64,000 bases of DNA from a virus, in IMG/VR virus record IMGVR_UViG_3300030419_008158, positions 124,001-188,000 of that record; one strand, 5' to 3'. The notes under the pieces are model-generated. The model worked only from the letters and a program-made list of their open reading frames with translations. It did not search any database and was not told the origin of the DNA. The position numbers and the translations under genes were made by a program. Below are positions 9,158-17,289 of the stretch, piece by piece. Each line of letters begins with the position of its first letter. Position 1 is the first letter of the stretch.

Positions 9158-9849
9158 TAGTAGTGCTCCTTGTACTGATGTACTATTGGAAAATTCTCCC
9201 AATTAGCATGCAATCTTTTTTGGGCTAACCATTCTGCATTTTCATAAGGCTTGCCCATTCTATTGAAATGAAATACTAAATTTAGGTCTATTGCTCCAAT
9301 TCCACGAAAGTCTGGATGCTGCAGCAAGTCATCATGATGATTCTCTGTAAACGACAATGCGCTAGAAAATACTTCTAAAAAATCACTCGAACTGTAGACG
9401 CTACCTCCGCAGGCACCGTACCTTCCATGACTCACCCAGCCTTCATTTTCTCTAATAATATTGATAGCAATATTAGGTAGCGGATTGATAGTTGCGCCCT
9501 TGAAGCTAAAATCGTCAAATTCAACTTTATCTTGAACCAAAACGTCGTCTTCCAAAATCATGATATAGTCAGTATTTGCATTTTCTACAGCCAATTTGTG
9601 ACGTCTCCATCCCTCGATCATTCTACTGGAATCATAATACGTGTCATCATTTTTGCCAAAAATATTGTGCAAGTGAACAAAATCAGTATTGTATCTACTT
9701 GCTAAATCACTAAAATCTTCGCCGCCATCAGATATCATCATGATCGGGCTGTCTGGATAGTATTTTCTAAATCTCTCAAGAACAAAGCTAGTCGCCTTTT
9801 TATTATTGTAGACTTGATAATATGCACCCAGTGTTTTAGAGGTATTCAT
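9157..9849 (-). CDS. Putative GT-A-like glycosyltransferase
   Basis: 230 residues. GAYYQVYNNKKATSFVLERFR and PDSPIMMISDGG resemble the first strands of a GT-A nucleotide-binding domain, and NTDYIMILEDDVLVQDK supplies a DxD-like EDD acidic cluster at the expected place for metal and donor binding. The ending with a QHPDFRGIGAIDLNLVFHF segment resembles hypothetical phage and capsule-locus transferases. Exact family unknown. It lies in one operon with the carbamoyltransferase upstream (one-base gap) and the radical SAM gene downstream (TAATG). Confidence 0.6.
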   Translation of the reverse strand: MNTSKTLGAYYQVYNNKKATSFVLERFRKYYPDSPIMMISDGGEDFSDLASRYNTDFVHLHNIFGKNDDTYYDSSRMIEGWRRHKLAVENANTDYIMILEDDVLVQDKVEFDDFSFKGATINPLPNIAINIIRENEGWVSHGRYGACGGSVYSSSDFLEVFSSALSFTENHHDDLLQHPDFRGIGAIDLNLVFHFNRMGKPYENAEWLAQKRLHANWENFPIVHQYKEHY

Positions 9850-9850
9850 T

Positions 9851-11428
9851 TTATCTTTCCTTTGAAAATAAGTAGTTTTCCACTACTACGTAGTCTAACT
9901 CAGTATTATCGAGCACATGAAGAGCATCTGCTATTGTCGTTAAGATTGGAAACCCCCTGATATTGAAAGAAGTATTTAGAAGAACATTAGTATCTGATAT
10001 CTTTCCAAACTCTGTCAACAAATCATAAAATACTTCATGGTCTTCTCTGGTAACAGTCTGGAGTCTAGAAGTTCCGTCAATATGGGTTATTGCTGGAAGA
10101 ACTTCTTGATATTCTTTTTTGACAACAGGTGCGAAACTCATGTACTCCATACTGTCAAAACTACTGGACTCAAAATAATCGCCGGCTTCTTCTTTTTTGC
10201 AAAATGGAGCAAAGGGACGATACCATTCTCTAAATTTTACTTTTGCATTGAGACTGTCTTTCATTTTCTGGTAAGAAGGGTCACATACAATGCTTCTGTT
10301 CCCAAGAGCTCTGGGACCAACTTCAGAGTCGCCATAAACTAGACCTACAATTTTTCCGCTTTTTATGAGCTGCGCGACTTCAGCTAAGTTGACCTTCTTG
10401 GCACCTCTTTCTGAGACGTGCTTTTCTAGATCTTGCTTATCAAGCAATGGTATTCCACTATAGGTCACAATCGGTCTGTTTTCAGGCGGTGATACCAAGA
10501 ATGCAGCCCCAAGAGATAAGCCGCAGTCGTTTGGATTGGGTGGTACGTAAGGTGTCACACCAAATTGATTTTTTACTCTCTCATTCAACAAGACATTTAA
10601 AGATCCGCCACCGGTAAAACATATTCCTGCACTTGGAAATCTGTCTTTCCATCTGGCAAAGACATCTATGAAGGCTTCTTCGTACCCTTTTTGAAGAGTT
10701 GCAGCAAGATCATAAGCTGACTGTCCCGAAAATTTTGCATTAGACATCGGATTTTTCCAGGGATCGTCAGTATTTAAAAGATCTAAACCTGTTAGCTCAG
10801 AAAGTTTTTTATAGTCTCGATCAAAGAAAAATTCCTTAAAGTGGGGAACTAGTTCATCTTTAGCTTCTCCGTAAGCACACAGTCCCATGGATTTTCCTGG
10901 GAGTGCCAACTGGTGGCGACTATTATCACTTATTTCATGCAAAATTGAAGCACCTAGCATGTAACCACCGCCAAAGTCAGACTCTACTTTCTCCAAAAGA
11001 TTGATCTGGTTTTCTTTTGCGTGATAAACATTAAAAAAACCGTCATTTCCTCCACCATCAAAAGAAAATATTAGTGCTTCTTTATGAGGTGAAAGATAGT
11101 AAGCACAGCTAGCGTGACACTCATGGTGATTCTTTACCATGCCGATACTATTTGTCTCAAACACCTCTGCCAGAACGCTCAACGGATTGATTCCTCCGTC
11201 TGCTGTTACAATTACATGATCTGGATTGGAGAAATCCCAGAATTTTTTTGCAATGTCTTTACACTGCAAAAGAATGTTTCTTATAGCCTCTAGGTCGTTA
11301 TCAACGTGCAACCTAAAATATCTCTTTCGAACTAATCTCTCGAGCTCAATAATATGAATTTTTTGCTTTTCTGTGTCGTAGAATGTTATATTCGAATCGT
11401 GGCCGGCAAAAATATTTACTAATTTCAT
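9851..11428 (-). CDS. Carbamoyltransferase, NodU/CmcH/TobZ family
   Basis: 525 residues. The family makes carbamoyl-adenylate from carbamoyl phosphate and ATP (YrdC-like C-terminal domain) and passes the carbamoyl group to a sugar hydroxyl (Kae1-like N-terminal domain). Signatures: AGHDSNITFYD, NHHECHASCAYYLSP (metal-binding histidines, about 99-113), FSFDGGGNDGFF, and near the C-terminus GDSEVGPRALGNRSIVCDP and EWYRPFAPF. Length matches NodU-type proteins. Here it would carbamoylate a sugar made by the island. Host-like enzymes do this in Nod factors and antibiotics; in a phage it suggests glycan disguise or fibre/glycan modification (inference). Confidence 0.9.
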   Translation of the reverse strand: MKLVNIFAGHDSNITFYDTEKQKIHIIELERLVRKRYFRLHVDNDLEAIRNILLQCKDIAKKFWDFSNPDHVIVTADGGINPLSVLAEVFETNSIGMVKNHHECHASCAYYLSPHKEALIFSFDGGGNDGFFNVYHAKENQINLLEKVESDFGGGYMLGASILHEISDNSRHQLALPGKSMGLCAYGEAKDELVPHFKEFFFDRDYKKLSELTGLDLLNTDDPWKNPMSNAKFSGQSAYDLAATLQKGYEEAFIDVFARWKDRFPSAGICFTGGGSLNVLLNERVKNQFGVTPYVPPNPNDCGLSLGAAFLVSPPENRPIVTYSGIPLLDKQDLEKHVSERGAKKVNLAEVAQLIKSGKIVGLVYGDSEVGPRALGNRSIVCDPSYQKMKDSLNAKVKFREWYRPFAPFCKKEEAGDYFESSSFDSMEYMSFAPVVKKEYQEVLPAITHIDGTSRLQTVTREDHEVFYDLLTEFGKISDTNVLLNTSFNIRGFPILTTIADALHVLDNTELDYVVVENYLFSKER

Positions 11429-11454
11429 AAATTACACCTATCGTGAGATAAACC

Positions 11455-12450
11455 TCAGTAGTTTTCGTTTGCTATGTCAACTAGCGACTTTATTCTATTG
11501 ACATAGGTGTGTTTTTCTTTTACTAGCTTTTGTGCATTTTTTATCATCTGCCAGTTCTCTCTATTTGATATACAGTTATGCAAAAGCTCATCTGTTTTTG
11601 GGTTGAATATACAGTTTCCTTCTAGCTCTTTGTATACTGCTTTTGAATTTGTCATTCCTAAGTGACCAAAACTAATGTTCTTAAAGATTCTTTCAGGAAC
11701 CATGTTAGTTCGAACATGTTCGGGCCCTCTTATTTCAACCCCTAAATAAGATTTCTTTGTCGTTTCCACTAGCTTGTCTGTTGTCACGGGAGACCGCCAG
11801 GGATCGTTGTGGTAAAACTCTATTCCTAGTTTTTGACATTCCTCAACAAAGGGCTTAAAGTTGGAAAAATTTTCATGCTGTCCCGCATTTGAAATGGAAC
11901 CTAGAAAATAAATTTTCTTTTCGTCTCGCTCTAAGTAGATATCGCTTTCTAGTATCTCATGAGGCAGAAGGTTGGTTGCCCAATTTATGTAAAGTCGATC
12001 AAAATCATCTATTTCATAAGAGACATATTGATTTGAAATTGTTACTTTTTGATCTTTCTTTTTCTCCATAAGACAGGAGGGACCGATGCTTATTGTGTCT
12101 AAGCTGGAGACGCTATAGTCGTGTATGTGATCCTTATGGTTGTCAACAGGCATTCTAACGTCTACGAACTTCTTAACACCCGCGTTTATGTACTTTGCCG
12201 GATCCGGGCAGTACCAGACAAAATAGCAGCTCGAATCATTCAGGGGAAGTTTTTTATCAGCAAATCCCTCACATAAAAACATTGTATTTGAAAAATCAAA
12301 ATCTTCAGGGAAGTCTTCATCATGAAACCAATAGACATCATAGCCCAAATAACTAAAAGCTTTTTGATAAGCTTCCCACCCATAAGATGCAGTATGAGAA
12401 TAGAGCGGATAACCCCATATTACAACTTTGTCGTAAGCAAAATTTTTCAT
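11455..12450 (-). CDS. Putative GT-B-type glycosyltransferase
   Basis: 331 residues. The N-terminal VVIWGYPLYSHTASYGWEAYQKAFSYLGYDVYWF is a typical first Rossmann strand of a GT-B enzyme. The C-terminal half has KIYFLGSISNAG and NMVPERIFKNISFGHLGMTN, the position where CgeB-like and GT1-type enzymes bind the donor, followed by a short 'YKELEGNC' segment. The signature glutamates of GT4 are not obvious, so this is a distant relative. It overlaps the HAD gene by four bases. Function in glycan assembly is inferred from context. Confidence 0.5.
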   Translation of the reverse strand: MKNFAYDKVVIWGYPLYSHTASYGWEAYQKAFSYLGYDVYWFHDEDFPEDFDFSNTMFLCEGFADKKLPLNDSSCYFVWYCPDPAKYINAGVKKFVDVRMPVDNHKDHIHDYSVSSLDTISIGPSCLMEKKKDQKVTISNQYVSYEIDDFDRLYINWATNLLPHEILESDIYLERDEKKIYFLGSISNAGQHENFSNFKPFVEECQKLGIEFYHNDPWRSPVTTDKLVETTKKSYLGVEIRGPEHVRTNMVPERIFKNISFGHLGMTNSKAVYKELEGNCIFNPKTDELLHNCISNRENWQMIKNAQKLVKEKHTYVNRIKSLVDIANENY

Positions 12451-13127
12451 TCTTGACTCGCATGGTTCATCTTGATATCTTCGAATCCTTCTCCGAAATT
12501 TCTCACAATTTCATTTTTTATCCCAACACGAATTTTATTTTTGTCTCTAAGCGTCAATGTTCTTCTTCCTACTTCTTCTAAGCCCAAAAGACCTTCTTTT
12601 CCTTTTCGTATGTCTGATTCCATGTCCCAACACTCGCCGTTTATCTTGTAGAGTCGATCAACATAAGGTTGTATTCCCTCATACTTGTCGAGTTCTCCCT
12701 TTAGCTGTGCCAGCTGGATAGATAAATCTTCCCCTTCAACTCTTTCATGTTTTAGTTTGCATATTGTGTAGCGATCGGCAACTTCTGCAATCGGATACGG
12801 TAGCGGAGACTTTTTCGGGTTCAACCAATCTGCTACATTTACTGCCTTGTCATCGATGTAAAAGTCTGCTTTAGGCTTTTTGTTCATTATGAGCTGGTGG
12901 TATTTTATTCCAAAATCTTTCATTTGATTTTCTGTAAACTCAGTGTAATCTTTCTTGCTAGTCATACCCCTGGCAGTCATCAAAATAATTTTATGACCTT
13001 TGTCATATAAAGAGTTTGCTTTGGATACTGCTCTTGACACAGGCAAGGCAGCGCTATAATCACCTTGCGTGTCAGTCACTAGTGTTCCATCAATATCAAA
13101 AACATAAGTTTTTATTTTTTCAACCAT
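12447..13127 (-). CDS. HAD-superfamily phosphatase fused to DUF6165-like domain
   Basis: 226 residues. Residues 1-115 are a HAD hydrolase of the capsule-biosynthesis type: VFDIDGTLV (nucleophile and acid aspartates 11 and 13), ILMTARG (motif II Thr), and DFYIDDKAVN (motif IV). Residues from about 118 (VADRYTICKLKHERV) to 210 resemble DUF6165: the 'D.(Y/I)TI..LK.ER' start, then INGECWDMESDIR and LRDKNKIRVGIKNEI, matching the 'NE.LW..ED.IR...RTNDRRA.IK.EI' pattern I recall. Dephosphorylation of a sugar phosphate is likely. It overlaps the transaldolase by 16 bases and belongs with the pentose/heptose-type module. Confidence 0.72.
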   Translation of the reverse strand: MVEKIKTYVFDIDGTLVTDTQGDYSAALPVSRAVSKANSLYDKGHKIILMTARGMTSKKDYTEFTENQMKDFGIKYHQLIMNKKPKADFYIDDKAVNVADWLNPKKSPLPYPIAEVADRYTICKLKHERVEGEDLSIQLAQLKGELDKYEGIQPYVDRLYKINGECWDMESDIRKGKEGLLGLEEVGRRTLTLRDKNKIRVGIKNEIVRNFGEGFEDIKMNHASQE

Positions 13128-13774
13128 TCTGAAAAATCCTTCATGAAGCCGTCTATTGATTTTCTGGTTCCTTCATGTTCTAATCCCATTTCAATAATTG
13201 CCGGGCTGGCAGTAGCAATATGAGCCCCACAATCCCAAGATGTTACAATATCTTCTGGCTTTCGAATACTGCCGGCGATGATTTCACAGTCCAAATTATG
13301 ATATTCAATAAACCTTCTAGTCGTTTCAAGGTGCGACTTTACATCTTCTCCCGAATCGATTGCGCGCCTATAAAAAAGAGAAACATATCTGGCACCGCAT
13401 TTTGCAGCAGCAGTCAGCTGATTTGATGTGTAGCCGCACGTTGCATTAATTTTTATTCCCTCACTGGCAAGCCTAGAAATGACAGGCAAATATTTCATTT
13501 CTATTGGAACTTTTACACTGAGGTTTTCTGAAACGTTTTTTACTAGATTGACTGCATCAGTGTAGACATCTTCCGGGTCTAGAGAGAAAACTTCTACACT
13601 CAGCGGTAAATTACTTTGATTGCAGACTTTAGAAATCTCTCTACACATTTCTAAGAAGTTTCCTTTCGGCTCTTTAGCAAAAAGACTTGGGTTGGTAGTT
13701 ACACCATCTATTAGATTACAAGAAATCAAATTTTTTATCTGGCCTAAGTTTGCAGTATCAGCAAAAACTTTCAT
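13112..13774 (-). CDS. Transaldolase / fructose-6-phosphate aldolase-like
   Basis: 220 residues, the length of the small TalC/FSA subfamily. Core motifs: FADTANL (1-9), DGVTTNPSL with the substrate-binding threonine/asparagine, SVEV, and NLSVKVPI where Lys88 is the Schiff-base lysine. INATCGYTSNQLTAAAKCGARYVSLF and IIAGSIRKPEDI complete the barrel. It would exchange dihydroxyacetone units between sugar phosphates (fructose-6-P, sedoheptulose-7-P). Cyanophages are known to carry TalC to redirect host carbon flow; here it sits inside a sugar-activation operon, so feeding a nucleotide-sugar pathway is as likely. Confidence 0.88.
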   Translation of the reverse strand: MKVFADTANLGQIKNLISCNLIDGVTTNPSLFAKEPKGNFLEMCREISKVCNQSNLPLSVEVFSLDPEDVYTDAVNLVKNVSENLSVKVPIEMKYLPVISRLASEGIKINATCGYTSNQLTAAAKCGARYVSLFYRRAIDSGEDVKSHLETTRRFIEYHNLDCEIIAGSIRKPEDIVTSWDCGAHIATASPAIIEMGLEHEGTRKSIDGFMKDFSEWLKK

Positions 13775-14211
13775 GTGTCCTCCTTGTGAACATATTTTAG
13801 TCCATCCTCAACAATATGTGAATCTCCATCGTCATCTTTTGTGGAGACTTCAATAATAACACAGTCAACAGGCGCAATTCTCATATGCATTAGACCAGGC
13901 TCAATATGAAAAACGTCACCCTGTTTTAACATTACAGATTTATTTTGTGCTCTACCGATTCGAACGCCTACCTTAAGTTGGCCACTCTCAATATAGTACA
14001 TTTCTTTCTTTTTAATGTGAAACTCCATGCTGCTCTGGGAGCCGGCTTTCATAAAAATTCTTTTGACAGAATGCACATCATCTTCAAATATTGTTGTCAT
14101 ATGACCCCAGTACTTTTCGATATGCTTTACCGGTGAAGTAGCTTGAGGCAAATCTTGTCGACCATATTTGATGTCAGTTCCCGTCTTGTCCATACCTTCT
14201 CCCTTTGCCAT
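13771..14211 (-). CDS. Cupin protein, phosphomannose-isomerase type II-like
   Basis: 146 residues forming a single cupin. VKHIEKYWGHMTTIF is the 'E.PWG' edge of type-II mannose-6-P isomerase/GMP cupins; KAGSQSSMEFHIKKKEMYYIESGQ is cupin motif 1 (His and Glu ligands) and GDVFHIEPGLMHMRIA is motif 2. The GMP nucleotidyltransferase domain is absent. It could isomerise mannose-6-P to fructose-6-P or another sugar phosphate. The start shown overlaps araD by 38 bases with AGGA four bases upstream; a second in-frame ATG five codons downstream is also possible. It overlaps the transaldolase start (ATGA). Confidence 0.75.
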   Translation of the reverse strand: MAKGEGMDKTGTDIKYGRQDLPQATSPVKHIEKYWGHMTTIFEDDVHSVKRIFMKAGSQSSMEFHIKKKEMYYIESGQLKVGVRIGRAQNKSVMLKQGDVFHIEPGLMHMRIAPVDCVIIEVSTKDDDGDSHIVEDGLKYVHKEDT

Positions 14212-14857
14212 GCTTCCTGTCCCAGTGAAAACTAGAAATAGTCGAAGATATCTTCATTCTTCCACCCAAAGATTCTGTAATATATGCCATTTTAGCTATC
14301 TCCTCTAAAGCAATGGCAACATCGACAGCATTTTCTTTTTCTGACCACGTGAAGGGTCCATGACTGCTTAGAAGAATTGCACCGCTATCTTTAGAAGTTA
14401 AGTTTTTTGCAATATAAACTCCCAACTCTTTCTCATGCTGGTCTCCTGCTTCATAAATTGAAATAGGAGAATTTATGACCCTAACTGTGTCAACAAACAT
14501 GTCTGCATGGGTTGTTCCATACATTTGTATGTCTCTATTGGCTTGTGCAAAAGATGTCGCATATGTAGAATGATTATGGCAAATTGAACTTATGTGTGTC
14601 ATTGCTCTGTAAATCTCGACATGTATTGGTGTGTCAATAGAACACTTAAGACCCGATAGTTGATTGTAGCTCATATCAATAACTGCTATATCGCTTTCGC
14701 TCATTTTTTCAACATCTACACCACTGGGCTTTATATACACCAAAGAATTTTCTCTGTCTATGCAGCTATAATTTCCCCATGTTAGCTTTGCTAAATTTTC
14801 ACTTTTTATTTTTCTATTTTCTCTCAAACAAAGGGCAAGAAAATTCTTACTTGACAT
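14174..14857 (-). CDS. araD: L-ribulose-5-phosphate 4-epimerase (class II aldolase family)
   Basis: 227 residues. The run TWGNYSCIDRENSLVYIKPSG, SIDTPIHVEIYRA, SICHNHSTYATSFAQANRDI and YGTTHADMF follows AraD almost position by position. Zinc ligands are His94, His96 and His166 (LSSHGPF). AraD-type enzymes interconvert L-ribulose-5-P and D-xylulose-5-P by retro-aldol chemistry; UlaF/SgbE-like relatives do the same. It overlaps the PfkB kinase by 11 bases. Together with transaldolase, RpiB, kinase and nucleotidyltransferase it forms a pentose-phosphate-derived sugar module. Confidence 0.85.
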   Translation of the reverse strand: MSSKNFLALCLRENRKIKSENLAKLTWGNYSCIDRENSLVYIKPSGVDVEKMSESDIAVIDMSYNQLSGLKCSIDTPIHVEIYRAMTHISSICHNHSTYATSFAQANRDIQMYGTTHADMFVDTVRVINSPISIYEAGDQHEKELGVYIAKNLTSKDSGAILLSSHGPFTWSEKENAVDVAIALEEIAKMAYITESLGGRMKISSTISSFHWDRKHGKGRRYGQDGN

Positions 14858-15668
14858 TTTCAGCCCTCCTTAGATAATTGTAAGCTGTGGTGTCTCCGAA
14901 CACGATAGCGTCATGCAAGTTTTTTCCATTGTATGTTGCACAAAAACCTGCAAAAAAGGCATCTCCTGCTCCGTGATAATCGCTAACGTCATCTATCGCC
15001 CTTGGTTTGTGAACAATTTTTTTATTTTCAGAACATGCAATAATTTCATCTTTGCCATCCGTTGCAACACACACATCAAACATATTTTGTCTCAGTATGT
15101 GCTCAATATCTTTTTTTGGTACTTCGTTCTCATTGCCAACAAAACAGTGAAACCCAAGATATTTTTTAATACTTTCGCTGGAATCGCTTACTTGCATTTG
15201 ACATATTGTTTTATTCTTGGGTAATATTTTCAATATTTGATCACTAACAACACCCAATCGATAATCAGAAACCACTATCAAATCATATGTGGGCATCTTT
15301 CTATGCGATGTCCAAACAGTAGTTGGTTCTATGGGCATACAGTCATTTATTTGCAAGTATTTGTAAGAAGCATCTTTTACAAGATAGAACCTTTCTTTGA
15401 TTTGATCTCTTTTTCCAGAGCAAATTACATTAATTCCTGGATTTGTTTCCAAAATCTTGCGATGTTCATCTGAAACTGAGGTTACAAAGTCTACATCGCA
15501 ACCTAGTTGCGACATTTTTATTGCTACATTTGCGGCGCCGCCGAGAGATTGATATTCTCTAATTTTTTGACATTTTATCGTAGGTGTTTCTAGACTAAAA
15601 CCCGTAGGTTGTAGATACACATACTTGTCTATGATTGTGTCACCTATCAGAAGGACTAATTTTTTCAT
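14847..15668 (-). CDS. PfkB-family sugar kinase, RfaE/HldE domain I-like
   Basis: 273 residues. N-terminal LLIGDTIIDKYVYLQPTGFS and ETPTIKCQKIREYQSLGGAANVAIKMSQLG follow the heptose-7-phosphate kinase domain of HldE ('GD...D.Y..G...R.SPEAPVPV....E...GGAANVA'). The C-terminal DVSDYHGAGDAFFAG holds the PfkB anion hole and catalytic Asp (GAGD). In bacteria the HldE kinase and nucleotidyltransferase are usually fused; here the kinase stands alone and the transferase is on the adjacent gene. Substrate could be a heptose or pentose phosphate. The start overlaps the fusion gene by 29 bases. Confidence 0.8.
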   Translation of the reverse strand: MKKLVLLIGDTIIDKYVYLQPTGFSLETPTIKCQKIREYQSLGGAANVAIKMSQLGCDVDFVTSVSDEHRKILETNPGINVICSGKRDQIKERFYLVKDASYKYLQINDCMPIEPTTVWTSHRKMPTYDLIVVSDYRLGVVSDQILKILPKNKTICQMQVSDSSESIKKYLGFHCFVGNENEVPKKDIEHILRQNMFDVCVATDGKDEIIACSENKKIVHKPRAIDDVSDYHGAGDAFFAGFCATYNGKNLHDAIVFGDTTAYNYLRRAENVK

Positions 15669-16521
15669 GTGTTCTTAGCTCTCGTATTCTTCTGAGTTGG
15701 TCTGTTGTAGAAAAACCAGATGTTAGTGGCAGTGTCATGATCTTTACTTGATCTGGAATTTTGTCTCTTTTTCTAACTTCTTCTGCAGTCCACTCCCCTC
15801 CTTTTACAACAATTTCTGGCACTAGGCTTTCAATAATATTTCGTAGCTCTTCCTCTGTGTTAAAAACTATTACTTCATCGACATTTTTCATCGACAGCAG
15901 TATTTCTCTTCTAAAGCTTTGATTATTAATAGGTCTGTCTGGGCCCTTCAAGTGTTTTACTCTATCATCAGAGTCTATTGCAATTATAAGTTTTCCACCA
16001 CAACTCTTGGCGAAATTTAGCAAGTCCAAATGACCCTTGTGAAGCACATCAAATACACCGTTTGCAATTACTAAACCAGGAACAGGATCTATTTTTGCTA
16101 TTCGCTTATTGTGACGACCTTCTCCGTACGGAGTTTTTAGCCATGTTTTGACAATATCGATATTTTTTTTCTCACTATTAATCCAAGCTCCCAAGCAAAG
16201 GACATTTGAATCATTATGCTCCCTAGTTTTTTCTGATGTTGTTAGATTGTGGACTAAAGATGCTCTGGCTCCTGTAATTCTATTAGCAACAATAGACATT
16301 CCTACTCCAGTACCACAAATCAATATTCCTTTATTGTTCGGATTGTCTGAGACGATTTGTGCTACTTGGTATGCATAATCTACATAGTCAACTTTTCCAT
16401 GCTCATCATATGGTCCCAAGTCTATCGGAAGAAATCCTAGGGATTTCAAATTTTCAACGACACGCTTTTTTAGCTTTACACCGTTGTGATCAGATGCTAT
16501 TACAACTGTTTTTTCGCTCAT
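15640..16521 (-). CDS. RpiB/LacAB isomerase fused to RfaE-type nucleotidyltransferase
   Basis: 293 residues in two domains. Residues 1-143 are ribose-5-phosphate isomerase B: IASDHNGVKLK (phosphate loop), ICGTGVGMSIVANR with catalytic Cys69, and GARASLVHNLTTSEKTREHNDSN. Residues 149-293 are the cytidylyltransferase-like domain of HldE: NGVFDVLHKGHLDLL (HxGH at 161-164), AIDSDDRVKHLKGPDRPIN and VPEIVVKGGEWTAEEVR. This places sugar-phosphate isomerisation and NDP activation on one polypeptide. I do not recall this fusion as a common arrangement. The neighbouring kinase completes an isomerase-kinase-nucleotidyltransferase series similar in logic to GmhA-HldE. Confidence 0.85.
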   Translation of the reverse strand: MSEKTVVIASDHNGVKLKKRVVENLKSLGFLPIDLGPYDEHGKVDYVDYAYQVAQIVSDNPNNKGILICGTGVGMSIVANRITGARASLVHNLTTSEKTREHNDSNVLCLGAWINSEKKNIDIVKTWLKTPYGEGRHNKRIAKIDPVPGLVIANGVFDVLHKGHLDLLNFAKSCGGKLIIAIDSDDRVKHLKGPDRPINNQSFRREILLSMKNVDEVIVFNTEEELRNIIESLVPEIVVKGGEWTAEEVRKRDKIPDQVKIMTLPLTSGFSTTDQLRRIRELRTHEKISPSDR

Positions 16522-17289
16522 CTAAAACCTCGGAAGTGTAACATTGATTGGAAGATTGACACACTGAATTCCATGCCGGGCCAAATTTATTGCCAAAGCC
16601 ATCTCATTACAAATTGGGTGAGAATTTGGAGTTTTTTCAATGTCTGAATAGATCTTCTTGTAAGATAAGAATGTAGTACCATAAATCATCATATTTTCAA
16701 AACTTGAAAAATTTAACCAATCTGAAATGTGTCCATATTTTTTGGACATGTCGATTGCGTACATGTAGCTTTGATCAAATTGAGACATAATCAGGGGTGT
16801 CATTACATTAATGTCAAATCGACACCTTATCACGGCGTCATACTCCTGACCTGTTTTGAGACAGTGATGATACATCATTTGTGTCGACTCGTAAATAGAT
16901 GACCACATGCTAAGATTATTTGAAAGAATAAACTTTTCGTAGTCTCTATGTGTCATTCCTGCTTCTTCAGCTTCTTTTTCTGTTCCCGGAGAATAAACAT
17001 CAAATGTTCTTTTCAAAGACACACTTGGCATTAGAAATTTTCTAGTGGGTTCAACTTTACTGGCTAAGGGTGCATAGAGTTGTATAGCTTTTTCGTGAGA
17101 ATTAGAATCTATTCTCTTTTTCTTCCACCCACCATCTCCTCCGTATTTATAAGGCTCATTTTCATCTTCATAAGACCAGGCATGTAAAAATATATCTGGA
17201 TTGTTCGGTTCAATAATGTTTTTTAGAATGCTTTCGTAGCACTCATCAAGAAATCTAGGTTGGCCGGACATGCACAATGCAACTTTCAC
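16522..17289 (-). CDS. Putative polysaccharide-biosynthesis transferase, unknown family
   Basis: 255 residues. MKVALCMSGQPRFLDECYESI and NPDIFLHAWSYED form a recognisable N-terminus seen in capsule and LPS loci ('SGQ.R......S....I......DIF.HTW'), and EYDAVIRCRFDINV sits where a GT-A enzyme keeps its acidic donor site (RxRxD). I do not know the reaction. It begins four bases inside the upstream epimerase (ATGA) and abuts the RpiB fusion, so it is in the same transcript. Confidence 0.55.
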   Translation of the reverse strand: MKVALCMSGQPRFLDECYESILKNIIEPNNPDIFLHAWSYEDENEPYKYGGDGGWKKKRIDSNSHEKAIQLYAPLASKVEPTRKFLMPSVSLKRTFDVYSPGTEKEAEEAGMTHRDYEKFILSNNLSMWSSIYESTQMMYHHCLKTGQEYDAVIRCRFDINVMTPLIMSQFDQSYMYAIDMSKKYGHISDWLNFSSFENMMIYGTTFLSYKKIYSDIEKTPNSHPICNEMALAINLARHGIQCVNLPINVTLPRF

